From positions 2,878,501 through 2,942,500 of the forward strand of contig NZ_OY762552.1 of the NCBI RefSeq assembly GCF_963666025.1: 64,000 nt of DNA, given 5' to 3'. Made by a program: the position numbers and the translations under genes. Source of the DNA: an uncultured Methanobacterium sp. (lineage in GTDB: Archaea; Methanobacteriota; Methanobacteria; Methanobacteriales; Methanobacteriaceae). The notes below the pieces were generated by a model that saw only the letters and a list, made by a program, of their open reading frames with translations, ran no database searches and was not told the origin of the DNA. Within the stretch, counting starts at the first letter, position 1, and every line of letters begins with the position of its first letter. Positions 24,503 through 36,748 of the stretch are shown here, in pieces.

Positions 24503-24713
24503 TAAATCCATTAGGTAAAATTCATTAGATTATAATCCATTTAAATGTAATTCATTAGATTATAATCCATTAGATTATAATCCATTAGATAATTATCCAT
24601 TTAAATTATTTATTGATTGTAAATTATGTTATTTAAGGGATGAATCCTTTTTAGCCCCCTTGCTTACTAACTTACTTAAATTGTAGAAGTAAGATTTAAT
24701 AAAGGTTGATTAT
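24503..24713 (+). repeat. Short degenerate AT-rich tandem repeat after the operon
   Basis: Between the palm-domain gene and the next ORF, the element CATTAGATTATAATC occurs about four times with partial copies (roughly 24512-24610), mixed with CCATTTAAAT. It carries no ORF. It may be slippage-derived; no function is proposed. Confidence 0.7.
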
Positions 24714-25031
24714 ATGAAAGAAGAATTAAAGGGAAAAGCAGCGGTTGCCCTGATAATATCCTTAATTGCATTTGGATGCGGAACCGGGGCTAGTATGTTT
24801 TCTGGCTTAAACTTTGACAAGACGAACTCCACTGGTTTAAATATCAGCACACCAAGTCAATTACCTGTTGTTTACAATGTAAAAAACACTACTCCAAATA
24901 CAACTACCAACACTCAATCTCCTGTACAAACGCAATCATCTCCAAGTTCAGATACAGTTTACACTGAACCTAATACCAACCCTACAAATTCACAAACCAA
25001 CACAACTTCGAATACCACTAAGACACCTTGA
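24714..25031 (+). CDS. Small secreted or membrane-anchored Thr/Asn-rich protein
   Basis: A 105-residue protein of unknown function. Residues 9-26 form a hydrophobic segment after a Lys-rich start, so it is exported or anchored. The rest is a low-complexity stretch rich in Thr, Asn, Ser, Pro and Gln (such as NTTTNTQSPVQTQSS), which resembles a surface stalk with many N-glycosylation sequons. Cys20 could suggest a lipoprotein, but no clear lipobox is present. It stands alone between the tgtA operon and argJ. Confidence 0.55.
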   Translation: MKEELKGKAAVALIISLIAFGCGTGASMFSGLNFDKTNSTGLNISTPSQLPVVYNVKNTTPNTTTNTQSPVQTQSSPSSDTVYTEPNTNPTNSQTNTTSNTTKTP

Positions 25032-25280
25032 CTAGGCATTATACCTTGACATTAGGGCTCTGAGCACTGTGACATAATGATAATAAACACCGTGACTTTA
25101 ACCATGACTGATGACCATAAGCCTCTTATTAAATAAACAAATGGTGAAATCAACAGATAAAATAGGAATCAATAGATAAAATAATTTATGATTTTAGATT
25201 TCCAATCATTAATATAGATTACCAACATTAATTTTTTAAGAAAATTAAGTAAGTAGATTGATGGACGGGTGGGATGACGC

Positions 25281-26474
25281 ATGAAAAAAATTGAAGGTGG
25301 GATATGTTCAGTGGAAGGAGTGAAGGCAGCTGGGGCCTGTGAAGATAATTATGGAGTAGCAATTATCCATTACCCTGGAAGTAGTGCTGCAGCGGTGTTT
25401 ACCAAAAATGAAGTTCAAGCCGCCCCTATTATTATCACCCGTGAATCAGTTAAAGACGGAAAAATCTCAGCAATTGTTGCCAACAGTGGTAATGCCAACT
25501 GTTTCACCGGTAAAGAAGGTATTGATCATGCTAAGATCATGACTTTACAAGTTGCTGAAGAACTCAACATCCCCCAGGCAGATGTTGCAGTAGCTTCTAC
25601 TGGAATCATCGGCCGCCAATTACCAATACCCATCATCAGCAAACTCATCACTGACGCCCTGCGAAGACTTGAAAGTTCCCCTGAATCATCGAGAAATGCT
25701 GCAGAGGCTATAATGACCACTGACACTTACCCAAAGGAATTTGCAGTTGAAACCACCTTGAATAACGGGGAAACCATCCGTATTGGGGGTATCACCAAGG
25801 GTTCGGGAATGATCGCCCCTAACATGGGGACCATGCTTTCTTTTTTAACTACGGATATTGAAGCTGACCCCAAAGAACTTGAAAAGGCATTAAAGGAATC
25901 TGTTGAAAAAACATTTAACATGGTGGTTGTTGATGGTGACCAGAGCACCAACGACATAGTTACTCTATTATCCCGACCTGGACATGGAAACATTGACGAA
26001 AACTTCCAGGAAGCACTGGACTACCTGTGCAGTGAACTGGCCAAGATGATGGCCAAAGATGGTGAAGGTGCAACTAAATACATGGAAGTAGAAGTCAAAG
26101 GTGCTAAAACATTAGATGAAGCCCGAATTGGCGCAAAATCAATTGTAAAGTCACCTCTTGTAAAAACTGCCCTTTTTGGAGCTGATCCTAACTGGGGCCG
26201 TATAGTGGCAGCGGTGGGATACTCCGGAGCCAGCATGGACGAAGATACCATAAGCGTCCGCTTAGAAGAAGGGGAACGATTTGTTGATATTGTGGATAAT
26301 GGCAAAATAATGGCCTTTGAAGGGACCGAAGAGCTTGAACTGGCTGAAAGTATAATGGAACGGGAAGAAATAAAAATAACCGTTGACCTGGCCATTGGAG
26401 ATTTCAATGCAACTGCTTATGGTTGTGACCTCAGTTATGACTACGTACGCATAAATTCTGAATACTCCACCTGA
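25281..26474 (+). CDS. argJ: Glutamate N-acetyltransferase / ornithine acetyltransferase
   Basis: ArgJ transfers the acetyl group from N-acetylornithine to glutamate, closing the acetyl cycle of arginine synthesis; bifunctional forms also use acetyl-CoA. The 397-residue precursor contains [20 protein letters not shown], where self-cleavage occurs before the threonine of MGTML to make alpha and beta chains. The start [18 protein letters not shown] and late motif [16 protein letters not shown] are typical. It appears monocistronic, with ATG 25281 preceded by GGGATGA. No other arg gene is in the window. Confidence 0.95.
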   Translation: MKKIEGGICSVEGVKAAGACEDNYGVAIIHYPGSSAAAVFTKNEVQAAPIIITRESVKDGKISAIVANSGNANCFTGKEGIDHAKIMTLQVAEELNIPQADVAVASTGIIGRQLPIPIISKLITDALRRLESSPESSRNAAEAIMTTDTYPKEFAVETTLNNGETIRIGGITKGSGMIAPNMGTMLSFLTTDIEADPKELEKALKESVEKTFNMVVVDGDQSTNDIVTLLSRPGHGNIDENFQEALDYLCSELAKMMAKDGEGATKYMEVEVKGAKTLDEARIGAKSIVKSPLVKTALFGADPNWGRIVAAVGYSGASMDEDTISVRLEEGERFVDIVDNGKIMAFEGTEELELAESIMEREEIKITVDLAIGDFNATAYGCDLSYDYVRINSEYST

Positions 26475-26596
26475 TGCAATTAAGGTCTATAAAGACACTT
26501 TGCAAAAATAATTCAATTTATTAAAACTATTAAATAACTATTTAAACGATTAATAAACGAAATATCCATATTAAAAGTTTATAGGGTTTGAAAAAA

Positions 26597-27433
<837 letters not shown>

Positions 27434-27679
27434 TCCCTGAAAAATCTTTATTTGAATTATAAATCTTTTTTTAATTTTAACTTCATTTATTATTAATTTT
27501 TATTTTTAATTTAAACTCTTCTTTTTTAATTCTAATAATTTACTAACCCCAAATCTATTTATCTTACTCAAATCATTTTTTTTTTGAATGAGTGTATATT
27601 TCAAAGAATTTGTAATAAAAAAATGGGTTAATTTAAAAAAGAAAGATTATTTTATTTAATTTGGATGGAAAAAAGATAT

Positions 27680-28915
<1,236 letters not shown>

Positions 28916-29499
28916 AACTAACACTCCTACTGTTTTTATGATGGTTATATAGCAAATTCAGTACTTTTTTTTTAGAAAAATAATCTATTTTCAAACTGAT
29001 TCAAATTATCTTTCAAACTGATTGAAATTATCTAATTTCTTTATCTACTTTGAACTTGCCGCTATTTATCTTTTTTTTCAATATTTTTCTCCCCGGGTAT
29101 CTAAACATAACGGGTTTATTAAGGTGAATAAAGGTTAATATATTATATATGTCGATTTTTCACTTAATATTAATCAATTCAACATATTATTCTTAATTTC
29201 ATTTAAAACATACGTAAAATCATTAGCTGAAGAGAATCAGCTTGTTTATATGTGGTATTGACATAAAACTAAATATAGTACAGTTAAGATATATTCAATT
29301 GATGGCATAGAGTAATAAATTAAAAATATAACCGAAATAACCTACGATAATATTTTAGGGGATAGTGCAATTAGATTTGAAGTAGTAATTTAAGGATAAG
29401 GGATTATTATTGCCTTTAGATGAGATTTAAATCAAATTTTGCTTTATAAACTTAAAGTATATTTATGGGGAAGAGCAATTTAATTGTGGAGAATTTAAC
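28916..29499. other. Divergent intergenic region with hairpin
   Basis: This 584-bp region between dapL and the Mur-ligase gene is very AT-rich. A TATA-like stretch (TTATATATG, about 29143-29151) and a second one near 29456 could be plus-strand promoters. A hairpin with arms AGCTGA (29225-29230) and TCAGCT (29237-29242) lies between them, in a possible leader. No ORF or tRNA is seen. Confidence 0.4.
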
Positions 29500-30903
29500 A
29501 TGAAGTGTGTCGTAATAGGTGCAGGTAACGCTGGGCGACCAGCAGCCAGGATTTTAAATTATGCTGGTCACCAGGTTCAAATAACAGATGAAAAGGAAAT
29601 GGAGGAATTCCCAGAGAGTGTGCAAAAAACTCTCCATAAAATGGCAGAAGAAGGTGTAGATCTACAATTGGGATGGGATGACCCTACTAATATTGAAGAT
29701 GTGGATGCAGTGTACATTTCTCCAAACATACCTAAAGATTCTCCAATCCGACATTACTTGATTGATAATGAATTAAAATTAATTATAAATCAGGATATTG
29801 CTAAAATAATGGATACTGCCATAAATAGTGATGTAATTGGAGTAACCGGGACCTTGGGAAAAACCAGCACCACTCATATAATCTCTGAAATCTTTGAAAG
29901 TGCCGGATACAATGTCTGGACCTGTTCATCCCTTTCTGGCAATTTACTCAGTGAAGTGATTGTGGATGGGATCATCAATGGTGATCACCTTAAATGCGAT
30001 ATTGCGGTTTTAGAATTACCCCATGGTACTATTCGTCTTTTATCTGAGTTAAAACTTAAAGTGGGTTTAATAACCAATATTTATTCGGACCATCTATCTG
30101 AGTTTGAAGGTTCCTTGGAAAAATATATCAATAGAAAGTTAATGATAGTCCCCTCCAGTGAAATGATAGTTGCTAGTTCCCAGTGCAGGGACAAACTCCC
30201 GGAGCTCAGTGTGTTATATTACTGCTCACAGAACAGTGATTGTGATGTTTCAGGTTACCTTAAAGAGGGGAATATTGGAATTAAATATAAATTAAAAGGG
30301 CGTGAAGGGGAATTTGAAACAGAATTCAACCTAAAAGGATATTACTTTGAAAACTCCCTTGCAGCTGCTACTGTTGCTTTAGCTTATGGTTTAAAAGAAG
30401 AATCCATCCAGAAAGGTTTAATGAAGTTTAAAGGAATTCCTGGACATTTAGAATACATTGGTAATTATTCGGACCGTGAAATTCATTTCGATGCTGCTTT
30501 CGTCCCAGAAGGAATTATTTCTACTTTAAAACAGTTTTCACAGGAGAAAGAGTCTGATTTAATAATATTAATTGACAATCCTGACAGTACCAATCCCAGA
30601 GACAAGCTGGAAATAGGAAAAGTACTGGGAGAATATGCCCAGGTAATCATTGCCAGTGGATATAATGAAACCACGGGTATTCTGGACATGAAATCCGCAC
30701 ATGAAGTACTGGAAGGAGCAAAAGATTCTGATGCACTTAAAATAGCCACTGAAGACATGGTTACTGCGGGTGAATACGCTATTAAACATTCAAAACCTGG
30801 AGATATCATATTGCATATCGGTCCAGGTGCAATAACCAATTATGAAGATCTAAAATCAAAAATGATGAAGGGAATAGAAGAGGGGTGCAAAAAATATTCT
30901 TAA
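29500..30903 (+). CDS. Archaeal Mur ligase family protein (MurD-like; possible pseudomurein ligase)
   Basis: A 467-residue ATP-dependent amide ligase of the Mur family. The N-terminal Rossmann domain [20 protein letters not shown] resembles MurD. The ATP-binding loop is [15 protein letters not shown], where the usual Asn of GTNGKT/S is Leu. [17 protein letters not shown] is the central-domain motif that normally holds the metal-binding His. The C-terminal domain ends near [11 protein letters not shown]. Methanobacteriales use such enzymes to build the pseudomurein peptide, so this is a likely role, but which amino acid it adds cannot be read. ATG 29500 follows GGAG at eight bases. Confidence 0.8.
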   Translation: MKCVVIGAGNAGRPAARILNYAGHQVQITDEKEMEEFPESVQKTLHKMAEEGVDLQLGWDDPTNIEDVDAVYISPNIPKDSPIRHYLIDNELKLIINQDIAKIMDTAINSDVIGVTGTLGKTSTTHIISEIFESAGYNVWTCSSLSGNLLSEVIVDGIINGDHLKCDIAVLELPHGTIRLLSELKLKVGLITNIYSDHLSEFEGSLEKYINRKLMIVPSSEMIVASSQCRDKLPELSVLYYCSQNSDCDVSGYLKEGNIGIKYKLKGREGEFETEFNLKGYYFENSLAAATVALAYGLKEESIQKGLMKFKGIPGHLEYIGNYSDREIHFDAAFVPEGIISTLKQFSQEKESDLIILIDNPDSTNPRDKLEIGKVLGEYAQVIIASGYNETTGILDMKSAHEVLEGAKDSDALKIATEDMVTAGEYAIKHSKPGDIILHIGPGAITNYEDLKSKMMKGIEEGCKKYS

Positions 30904-31255
30904 AATAGGAGATATAGGTTTTTCTTGGCCCAAATGTTCATCTCAAAGGTTCCTTTTTTAATAAACATTTTTTTATTCTTTCCCTATTCTTATAGAATTC
31001 TTGAAAAATGTTAAGAACCAAATTTAACAATTAAATTATTATTATAGAGTTAATAAAGTTTTTAAGGAGTATTAATGGTTTTTTAGATTTAACACGATTT
31101 TTTCATAATTACTCCTCCCTATTTGGCAATAGTTTGAGTGATAAAAAATGGTGGAATAATGTGTCTTTGGAAAAGAATTATTTAGATGAAAAAACATGAT
31201 TTTAAAAAACATGATTAAAAAGGTCTTCTAGAAGTTTTCATACAGGTGTAAAAAA
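30904..31255. other. Intergenic region
   Basis: This 352-bp AT-rich stretch holds T-rich terminator-like runs (near 30954 and 30967) after the Mur-ligase gene and a short palindrome CTTCTAGAAG near 31224, upstream of the zinc-ribbon gene. No ORF is supported. Confidence 0.35.
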
Positions 31256-32620
31256 ATGGGATATTTGATATGTCAAGAATGTGGTGGCTATTATAAACTT
31301 GAAAAAGGCGAATCAAAAGAAGATTTCGTCTCTTGTGAATGTTATGGTTCTTTAACATACGTTGAGTATATTGATGACTATTTACATGAAAATAATAAGT
31401 CTAATAAAGATTTTCCTGAAAATACTCAGATTAAATCAAGTAATAGTCAATCTGCTAACGATGTTAAACCTAATAATTTATTGCATAATTCTGATTCCAC
31501 TTCTGAGGATGTTTTTGAAGGTGTAATCCCTCAAAAAAAAGAAATATTTGAATCCTCAGGTTTTTCATATTTCAGGGGTTCTGAAGAGAGTTCATCTGTA
31601 AAAAATAGAGCTTATTACCGGAAAATTAGTTCTAAAAATATAAAGCCTGATATAAAAAAATTAAAGCTTATTAAAGATGTTAACGGCATTATTGAAGCCC
31701 TAAGTTACAATGATCCAGAGGTTAAACTTGAATCTGTCCAGGCACTGGGTGCTATGGGTGATGAAAGGGCTTTGAAACATCTGGATAAATTAAAGAACGA
31801 AGAAAAGGGTATCCTAAAAACTTATGCTGAAAATGCAATTTCTCACATAGAATCCAAAAATAAAGGATTTAAATCCAAAAACCGTGCTTATTACCAAAAA
31901 GAGTATAATAAAGAAACTGCTAGAAAATCTGATGAAAATAAACAGAATGATCGAATTAGTAATCCTATTGATCAAACTATAAACAACATTAAGGAAAGAA
32001 CATCAATTAAAACTCCCAAAACATCCAATGATTCTCATCACGAGGATATAAAACGTGTTGTGAAGGGTAGTGCTGGTGAAAAAGGCACAATATCTGAGGA
32101 TAAAATTGCGCAGACTCAAGATATTCCTGAATCTAAAAATATTTTCAGGACCAATAATCCTCCTGGGGCTAATGATACCTCTAGGGTTAAGGATACCTCT
32201 AGGGTTAAGGATACTTCTAGGATTAAGGGTGCTTCTGGGGCTAAAGATATTTCTAGGACTAAGGATACTTCTAGGACTAAGGCTGCTTCTAGGACTAAGG
32301 ATACTTCTAGGACTAAGGCTGTTTCTGGGGCTAAAGATACTTCTGGGATTAAGGATGGTCCTACGCTTAAAGATGTTTCAGCGACAAAAGATATTCCTGA
32401 GACTGGAACTGGAAATATGAATATTCAAATGACTAAAGGGCTTCCTGGAAAAACGGATAATGTTAATAAAATCAATGAAACTGAAGGAATAAATGATGAT
32501 GATAACTATTTCATACAGTTTTTAGGTATCAAAAACACTGATAAACCGTTGATAGGCTTTATTTTTCTTTTCATCGTATTTTTAGGAATGGGAGTAGTTC
32601 TCACTATGGGCTACAAGTGA
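31256..32620 (+). CDS. Zinc-ribbon, HEAT-repeat, C-terminally anchored protein with hexapeptide repeats
   Basis: A 454-residue protein of unknown function with four visible parts. Residues 1-40 are a zinc-ribbon-like unit, CQECGGYYKLEKGESKEDF followed by CEC. Residues about 138-200 resemble a HEAT/PBS-lyase repeat, DPEVKLESVQALGAMGDERA. Residues about 307-378 are hexapeptide repeats of the type Asp-Thr-Ser-Arg-Thr-Lys. The final segment (about 432-450, FIFLFIVFLGMGVVLTMGY) is a membrane helix, giving a tail-anchored cytoplasmic protein. Its first unit recurs at the C-terminus of the zinc-ribbon protein at 48278-49054. SD AGGTG lies seven bases before ATG. Confidence 0.7.
   Translation: MGYLICQECGGYYKLEKGESKEDFVSCECYGSLTYVEYIDDYLHENNKSNKDFPENTQIKSSNSQSANDVKPNNLLHNSDSTSEDVFEGVIPQKKEIFESSGFSYFRGSEESSSVKNRAYYRKISSKNIKPDIKKLKLIKDVNGIIEALSYNDPEVKLESVQALGAMGDERALKHLDKLKNEEKGILKTYAENAISHIESKNKGFKSKNRAYYQKEYNKETARKSDENKQNDRISNPIDQTINNIKERTSIKTPKTSNDSHHEDIKRVVKGSAGEKGTISEDKIAQTQDIPESKNIFRTNNPPGANDTSRVKDTSRVKDTSRIKGASGAKDISRTKDTSRTKAASRTKDTSRTKAVSGAKDTSGIKDGPTLKDVSATKDIPETGTGNMNIQMTKGLPGKTDNVNKINETEGINDDDNYFIQFLGIKNTDKPLIGFIFLFIVFLGMGVVLTMGYK
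32174..32353 (+). repeat. 18-bp coding tandem repeat, ten units
   Basis: Ten imperfect 18-bp units of the type GATACTTCTAGGACTAAG encode the hexapeptide series inside the preceding gene; two or three further degenerate units extend to about 32389. The period is a multiple of three, so expansion keeps the frame. An antisense-free second frame (+) also stays open by chance and is not a gene. Confidence 0.95.
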
Positions 32621-32650
32621 GTATGCTACTGTTTTATTTTGAAACAGGAC

Positions 32651-32760
32651 TATCTAGGATTGAAACTTAACTATTTTGGAGTGTAACATCAGTATCTGGG
32701 ATTGAAACTTAACTATCTTAGATTGTAACATCATTATCGGATTTAACATAACTATCTTGG
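32651..32760. repeat. 42-bp tandem repeat, two full and one partial copy
   Basis: Copies at 32651-32692 and 32693-32734 share TATCT-GGATTGAAACTTAACTAT and TGTAACATCA with few changes; a decayed third copy runs to 32760. The ATTGAAAC element recalls CRISPR repeats, but the units are contiguous and without spacers. It lies between two convergent genes. Confidence 0.85.
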
Positions 32761-32804
32761 AGAAATAAATCTTTCACATTTTGATTGAGGAGTTTAGAGC
32801 GATC

Positions 32805-34295
32805 TTATTTACTAAGGCTGGGATAAACCACATCAATCCCATCCTCCTTGAGTTTTAGGAATTTATTTTTATTTGTGGTATGGACTGGATATAACTTTTC
32901 TGGATTTATTTCGCGTATCATGTCCAGAATCTCTTTCCCGTTGGCGTGCCCAGATGCATGGAAGCATTTATTTTTCAGGGGTAAGTTGAATAACTTCAGC
33001 CATTCTCGAACCTTCCTCTCATTTATTTCCATCTGTTCATCAAAGGGTTCGGTGCTTGACTTGATATATATACCATCTGCGGGTTTTATATCAATAAGCT
33101 CTTTTAGCTCAAAAAAGTCACAGCGGAATATGTACTCCTCTGGATCTTTTTGGAGGTCCTGGTAAGTTAGGACATTATCCCTTTCCAGTAATTCCCTTTC
33201 CCATTTCTTGTAGTCCCTGAGGCACTGTGCAGAATCAATATCACTGGCACACAACCATTCATCCTCCACACAGGCAAAACTATCCTCACCCAGAAGACCC
33301 CAGCCCTTACGGGGTTTGTAAATCATAACCTCCGATAAATCAGGATACTCGTTACTGATTTCGTTGAATAACTTCAAAATATAAGCCTGCTTAAGACTAA
33401 TCACCAGCTTCCGTCCAGTATCCTCCGCAACTTTATAAAAAGTTAAAAGACGGTCCAGATCCCGTACAGGGTAGTTAACCACCACCAGACCTTTACATCT
33501 TTCTACAGTATCAACCGCGCGCTTTTCAATGTCAATCTCACTGATATTCCGCTCACTATCGATTCGGGTACCCTCACTGATCATGATGGTTGGTTTGGCT
33601 TTCTTGGCTTCTTTAATGAATTTGCGGGTGAGTTCTGGATGTCTCCCATGGAAACGAAGGTCACCAGTGTAGACAATGGTTTCGTCCTGATTTTTGCAAA
33701 TAAATGCCGATGCACCAGGCAGTGAATGGTCAACCGGTGCAGATTTAATACTAAAGTCTCCAATTTCAAACTTTTTGTAGGGATCCATAATGTGGATGTC
33801 ACGGTCAACTATATTGGCCCGGGACCGCATGTAACCATCGCCACGTTTTTTCGGTTCTAGATAAAAGGATTTTTTTAAATGGAGATACTCAGAAAATGAT
33901 GCTGCACCAGTTTCTTCCAGGGCCCTTAGAATAAGGTGCGATTCCTTGGTTAAGTAAATGGGAATATCCTCCCGTAAATGATGGACGTAAGCCACGTGGT
34001 CCACGTGGGAGTGGCTGATGAGAACTCCATCTACTGAGGGTTTATCTGGGTAGGGGAGGCCAACGTGCCGGAGGTAATCCTCCCGATAAATGCCTTTTAT
34101 ATAGGGTAAGAGGCCCAGTTCTACAAAGTCACAGATTCCATTGGCTTTTCGTGGTTGCAGGAATTCAGATAAGTAATCGTTAGCATGTGAAAATCCCATT
34201 CCAAAATCAAAGAAGAAAGAACTTTCATTACCCTGGACTCGGATCTTATTTCCCCCAATTTCATCCACGCCGCCAAAAAAATCAATACTGGTCAA
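32805..34295 (-). CDS. Metallo-beta-lactamase/beta-CASP hydrolase (RNase J-like)
   Basis: A 496-residue protein related to RNase J and other beta-CASP nucleases. The start [17 protein letters not shown] matches the first strand motif, HSHVDHVAY is the metal-binding HxHxDH motif, VDHSLPGA and [11 protein letters not shown] follow, and [14 protein letters not shown] with PVHTTNK are the late beta-CASP motifs. It probably cleaves RNA, but it is longer than and distinct from classical archaeal RNase J, so another nucleic acid or metabolite substrate is possible. The start is TTG 34295 after AGAGGT. It stands alone. Confidence 0.8.
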   Translation of the reverse strand: MTSIDFFGGVDEIGGNKIRVQGNESSFFFDFGMGFSHANDYLSEFLQPRKANGICDFVELGLLPYIKGIYREDYLRHVGLPYPDKPSVDGVLISHSHVDHVAYVHHLREDIPIYLTKESHLILRALEETGAASFSEYLHLKKSFYLEPKKRGDGYMRSRANIVDRDIHIMDPYKKFEIGDFSIKSAPVDHSLPGASAFICKNQDETIVYTGDLRFHGRHPELTRKFIKEAKKAKPTIMISEGTRIDSERNISEIDIEKRAVDTVERCKGLVVVNYPVRDLDRLLTFYKVAEDTGRKLVISLKQAYILKLFNEISNEYPDLSEVMIYKPRKGWGLLGEDSFACVEDEWLCASDIDSAQCLRDYKKWERELLERDNVLTYQDLQKDPEEYIFRCDFFELKELIDIKPADGIYIKSSTEPFDEQMEINERKVREWLKLFNLPLKNKCFHASGHANGKEILDMIREINPEKLYPVHTTNKNKFLKLKEDGIDVVYPSLSK

Positions 34296-34798
34296 AGGAT
34301 ACCTCTCCTTTTTTTCAATCGGTTATATCTTTAAGAATTTCTAATTTTTATTAATTATTACCTAAATATATTAATATTCATAATTTTATTATTAATTTTA
34401 TTCTGTTACACAAAATTACTTTGATATCATTTAATTTTTGGAACATGTTTCTGTGATTTTTTAAATTTATACACTTTAATCTATTTCTTCTTTTTATTCT
34501 TCTTAATGGTTCTGTAAAAGAATTTTCCTTGATAAAATAATTTTTATTGGATATTTCATTTAATAACTCTAAACTCGATTCTTATTTTTGAATGTAATCC
34601 ATAGGATCTTATTTAAAATAAAATAATGCTATTAATTAAATCCATTAAAGATAAATTACTAGAATTATGATAACTATTAAAAAATAACTACTAAAAATAT
34701 ATTCACTAGTGTGTATTAGATCATGGGTTGTCATTCCATCAAATCATAGAAATTATCATTCATATCCCGGTTTGTTGAGTATTTGAGGTTGGAGTTTT
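34296..34798. other. AT-rich divergent intergenic region
   Basis: This 503-bp region lies between two divergent nuclease-like genes and probably holds both promoters. It is very AT-rich; I see no ORF, tRNA or strong inverted repeat. Confidence 0.35.
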
Positions 34799-35713
34799 AT
34801 GTTAAAAAAAGAAGAGGATTTCATTGAAAAATTAAGCAGCGTAAGAAGGATCAGCACTTCATTTGTTATTGCCAGTGCAACTATCAAAACAGCCAGAAAT
34901 GGGAAGGATTACCTTGAATTTAGTTTAACTGATAAAACTGGTGAAATAACAGCCAGGATGTTTCCCAATAGGGATGCCCATGAAATTTTTGAAAGTATTA
35001 ATCAGAAAAATATCTACGCAATAACTGGTAATGTTGATGAGTTCCCTCGCAATTCCCAGAACTTCAGCATCAAAATTGATAGTTTGAAGGAACTGGATGA
35101 AGAAGAGTACCATCTTGATGACTTCATCAGGACCTCTGATAAAGACCAAAAAGAACTTATTGATGAAATTAACAGCACCATTAAAAATATAGACAACATC
35201 CACTTTAAAAATCTCCTCAAGGCATTCTTCTGTGACCCTGATTTTGTACAAGAATTTTCCACTGCGCCATCTGCAAAAATTTATCATCATAATTATGTGG
35301 GAGGGTTATTAGAGCACACCGTGGAAGTGTTAGAGTTGTGTAAAACCGCATGCCATATTTTCCCCGAGATGGACTCCGATTTACTCTACACCGGGGCAAT
35401 ACTGCATGATGTGGGTAAGTTAAAGGCTTATGACTATGATCTGATAAGCATTGACATTTCCAGTGAAGGAAAAATGTTAGATCATCTTTTCATATCTGCT
35501 GACATGGTTAAGGAAAAAATAAATTCTCTGGATGTGGAAATGCCTGGAAATCTTCAAACTCAGCTTTTACACCTGGTACTAAGTCATCACGGTGAAGTTC
35601 GTAATGGTTGGGGTTCTCCTGTTGATCCTAAAACTCCTGAGGCAGTAGCGCTGCACCATGCCGACAACTTAGATGCCAAGGTTAAGGGATTAATCCAAAA
35701 ATTAAAGGGTTAA
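34799..35713 (+). CDS. YhaM-like OB-fold/HD-domain exoribonuclease
   Basis: A 304-residue protein with an N-terminal OB fold (about residues 15-85, [20 protein letters not shown]) and an HD phosphohydrolase domain with [25 protein letters not shown] and [17 protein letters not shown]. This is the layout of the YhaM 3'-5' exoribonuclease family, which degrades RNA or single-stranded DNA from the 3' end. GGAG lies four bases before ATG 34799. YhaN- and YhaO-like genes occur in the same window at 57-61 kb, recalling the Bacillus yhaONM operon, though here they are not adjacent. Confidence 0.85.
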   Translation: MLKKEEDFIEKLSSVRRISTSFVIASATIKTARNGKDYLEFSLTDKTGEITARMFPNRDAHEIFESINQKNIYAITGNVDEFPRNSQNFSIKIDSLKELDEEEYHLDDFIRTSDKDQKELIDEINSTIKNIDNIHFKNLLKAFFCDPDFVQEFSTAPSAKIYHHNYVGGLLEHTVEVLELCKTACHIFPEMDSDLLYTGAILHDVGKLKAYDYDLISIDISSEGKMLDHLFISADMVKEKINSLDVEMPGNLQTQLLHLVLSHHGEVRNGWGSPVDPKTPEAVALHHADNLDAKVKGLIQKLKG

Positions 35714-35915
35714 TTGAATTTGAATGATAATTTGAATGATTTATAAATTTGAAAGATTTATAATTTATATTAACCATTTACATGTTCAATAATAATCGTA
35801 ACATAAATTTGAGGCAACTCTTGATTAAATAATGTAAACTCTTGATTAAATAGATTTAAGAATTACTATTAAAAGTATTACATCTAAAAAGTAATACCGT
35901 AAAGGGGATGTAATA

Positions 35916-36077
35916 ATGGGTATGGATGATATCGACAAAGAATTAAAGAACTATCAGAAAGCTATGGATGATGATAAGAAAAAAACAAGCCGTTTAAACT
36001 GGGCATTGTTTTTAGTTCTGATCATAATGATCATTGTATTTGTATACTCATTGTGGCGTTATCAAACTTTAAACTGA
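35916..36077 (+). CDS. 53-residue single-helix membrane microprotein
   Basis: A short ORF starting ATG 35916 with GGGGATG seven bases upstream. It encodes MGMDDIDKELKNYQKAMDDD, a charged stretch, then a membrane helix NWALFLVLIIMIIVFVYSLW and a short tail. The SD and the clean charge/hydrophobic split make it credible. The topology would be N-terminus in the cytoplasm if the basic KKKTSR stretch stays inside. No family is recognised. Confidence 0.65.
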   Translation: MGMDDIDKELKNYQKAMDDDKKKTSRLNWALFLVLIIMIIVFVYSLWRYQTLN

Positions 36078-36154
36078 TTGATATTTAATTATTTAAAAAA
36101 ATTGAATAATTTAAAAAATTAAAAAAAATGTTTTGATGTCGTAAAAATTGAGCA

Positions 36155-36370
36155 TTAAAATTCAATTTTCTTTACTTCTTGCTTTAACTTCCGGTCTTTG
36201 CAGTATTCAAATACATGTCCACATTCACTGCAGAGTATTACTCCCACATTACCATCAGGGATATGTGGAATATAACAGGTGTCAACCGAGGTTTTTTTCT
36301 TTGTCTGGGAAACCGTCTTATCTTTGCAACCACATACTGGACAGGCCTGGTTAAGTTCTTCTGATTTCAT
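36155..36370 (-). CDS. Small two-CxxC zinc-ribbon protein
   Basis: A 71-residue protein with CPVCGCKD and CSECGHVFEYC, forming a likely zinc ribbon, and a basic C-terminus (DRKLKQEVKK). GGGAGGAATCAA precedes ATG 36370, an excellent SD. Function unknown; small zinc ribbons of this type are often nucleic-acid or protein-binding. The upstream region carries a TATA box followed by inverted CGAAC sites, so it may be regulated. Confidence 0.7.
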   Translation of the reverse strand: MKSEELNQACPVCGCKDKTVSQTKKKTSVDTCYIPHIPDGNVGVILCSECGHVFEYCKDRKLKQEVKKIEF

Positions 36371-36748
36371 TTGATTCCTCCCTTACTTACTATGGGTTTT
36401 CATAATCCTTTTCACTTTGAGAGATTATAACATATTACTTTCCTGGTTATAATCTTTTTTTAATTTAGTTAATTCGAGGTCTATGTGTCCACAGAAATTA
36501 TTGTATCTTTAGAATTATCCCTTTTTGATCTGGATAATAACTCTGAATTTTTCACTGATATTGGTTCGTGCATTCTCGAACGTATGGTATTATGCGAACC
36601 AATGTATATAAAGTTTTTCATTAGTTGAATTTGTTGATACTCAAATAGTGATAATTTTTTAACAGTTAATAATCTTTAAATGTTGAACCAATTATTTTTA
36701 GATGTTTTAATATAATCTTTAGTTGTTGTACCAATCTAACAGTTTTAG
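36371..36748. other. Leader/intergenic region between the agmatinase and zinc-ribbon genes
   Basis: This 378-bp stretch contains the operator described separately. Two further sequences resembling its half-sites, TTGAACCAAT (36682) and TTGTACCAAT (36725), lie closer to the agmatinase 3' end. A 30-codon ORF (36573-36481, minus) starts inside the operator, but nothing else supports it. Confidence 0.4.
36561..36613 (-). promoter_or_regulatory. TATA box with overlapping inverted-repeat operator
   Basis: On the minus strand a TATA box TTTATATA (36612-36605) is followed by an inverted repeat with arms CGAACCAA (36595-36602) and TTGGTTCG (36561-36568). A third CGAAC half-site lies at 36577-36581, making TTCG-N8-CGAA (36565-36580). 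The expected transcription start (about 36581) is within the repeat, as for a repressor site. The first annotated gene downstream is the zinc ribbon at 36370. Confidence 0.5.

Noticed and set aside
32070..32420. 116-codon plus-strand ORF rich in LGLRILLGLR
   Set aside because: It is the second frame of the 18-bp repeats inside the 31256 gene and is open only because of the repeat.
32640..32765. Possible mini CRISPR array (ATTGAAAC elements)
   Set aside because: The copies are contiguous 42-bp tandem repeats with no unique spacers, only two and a half copies, and no cas genes in the window.
36481..36573. 30-codon minus-strand ORF in the zinc-ribbon leader
   Set aside because: It starts inside the putative operator, has no SD and no recognisable product.
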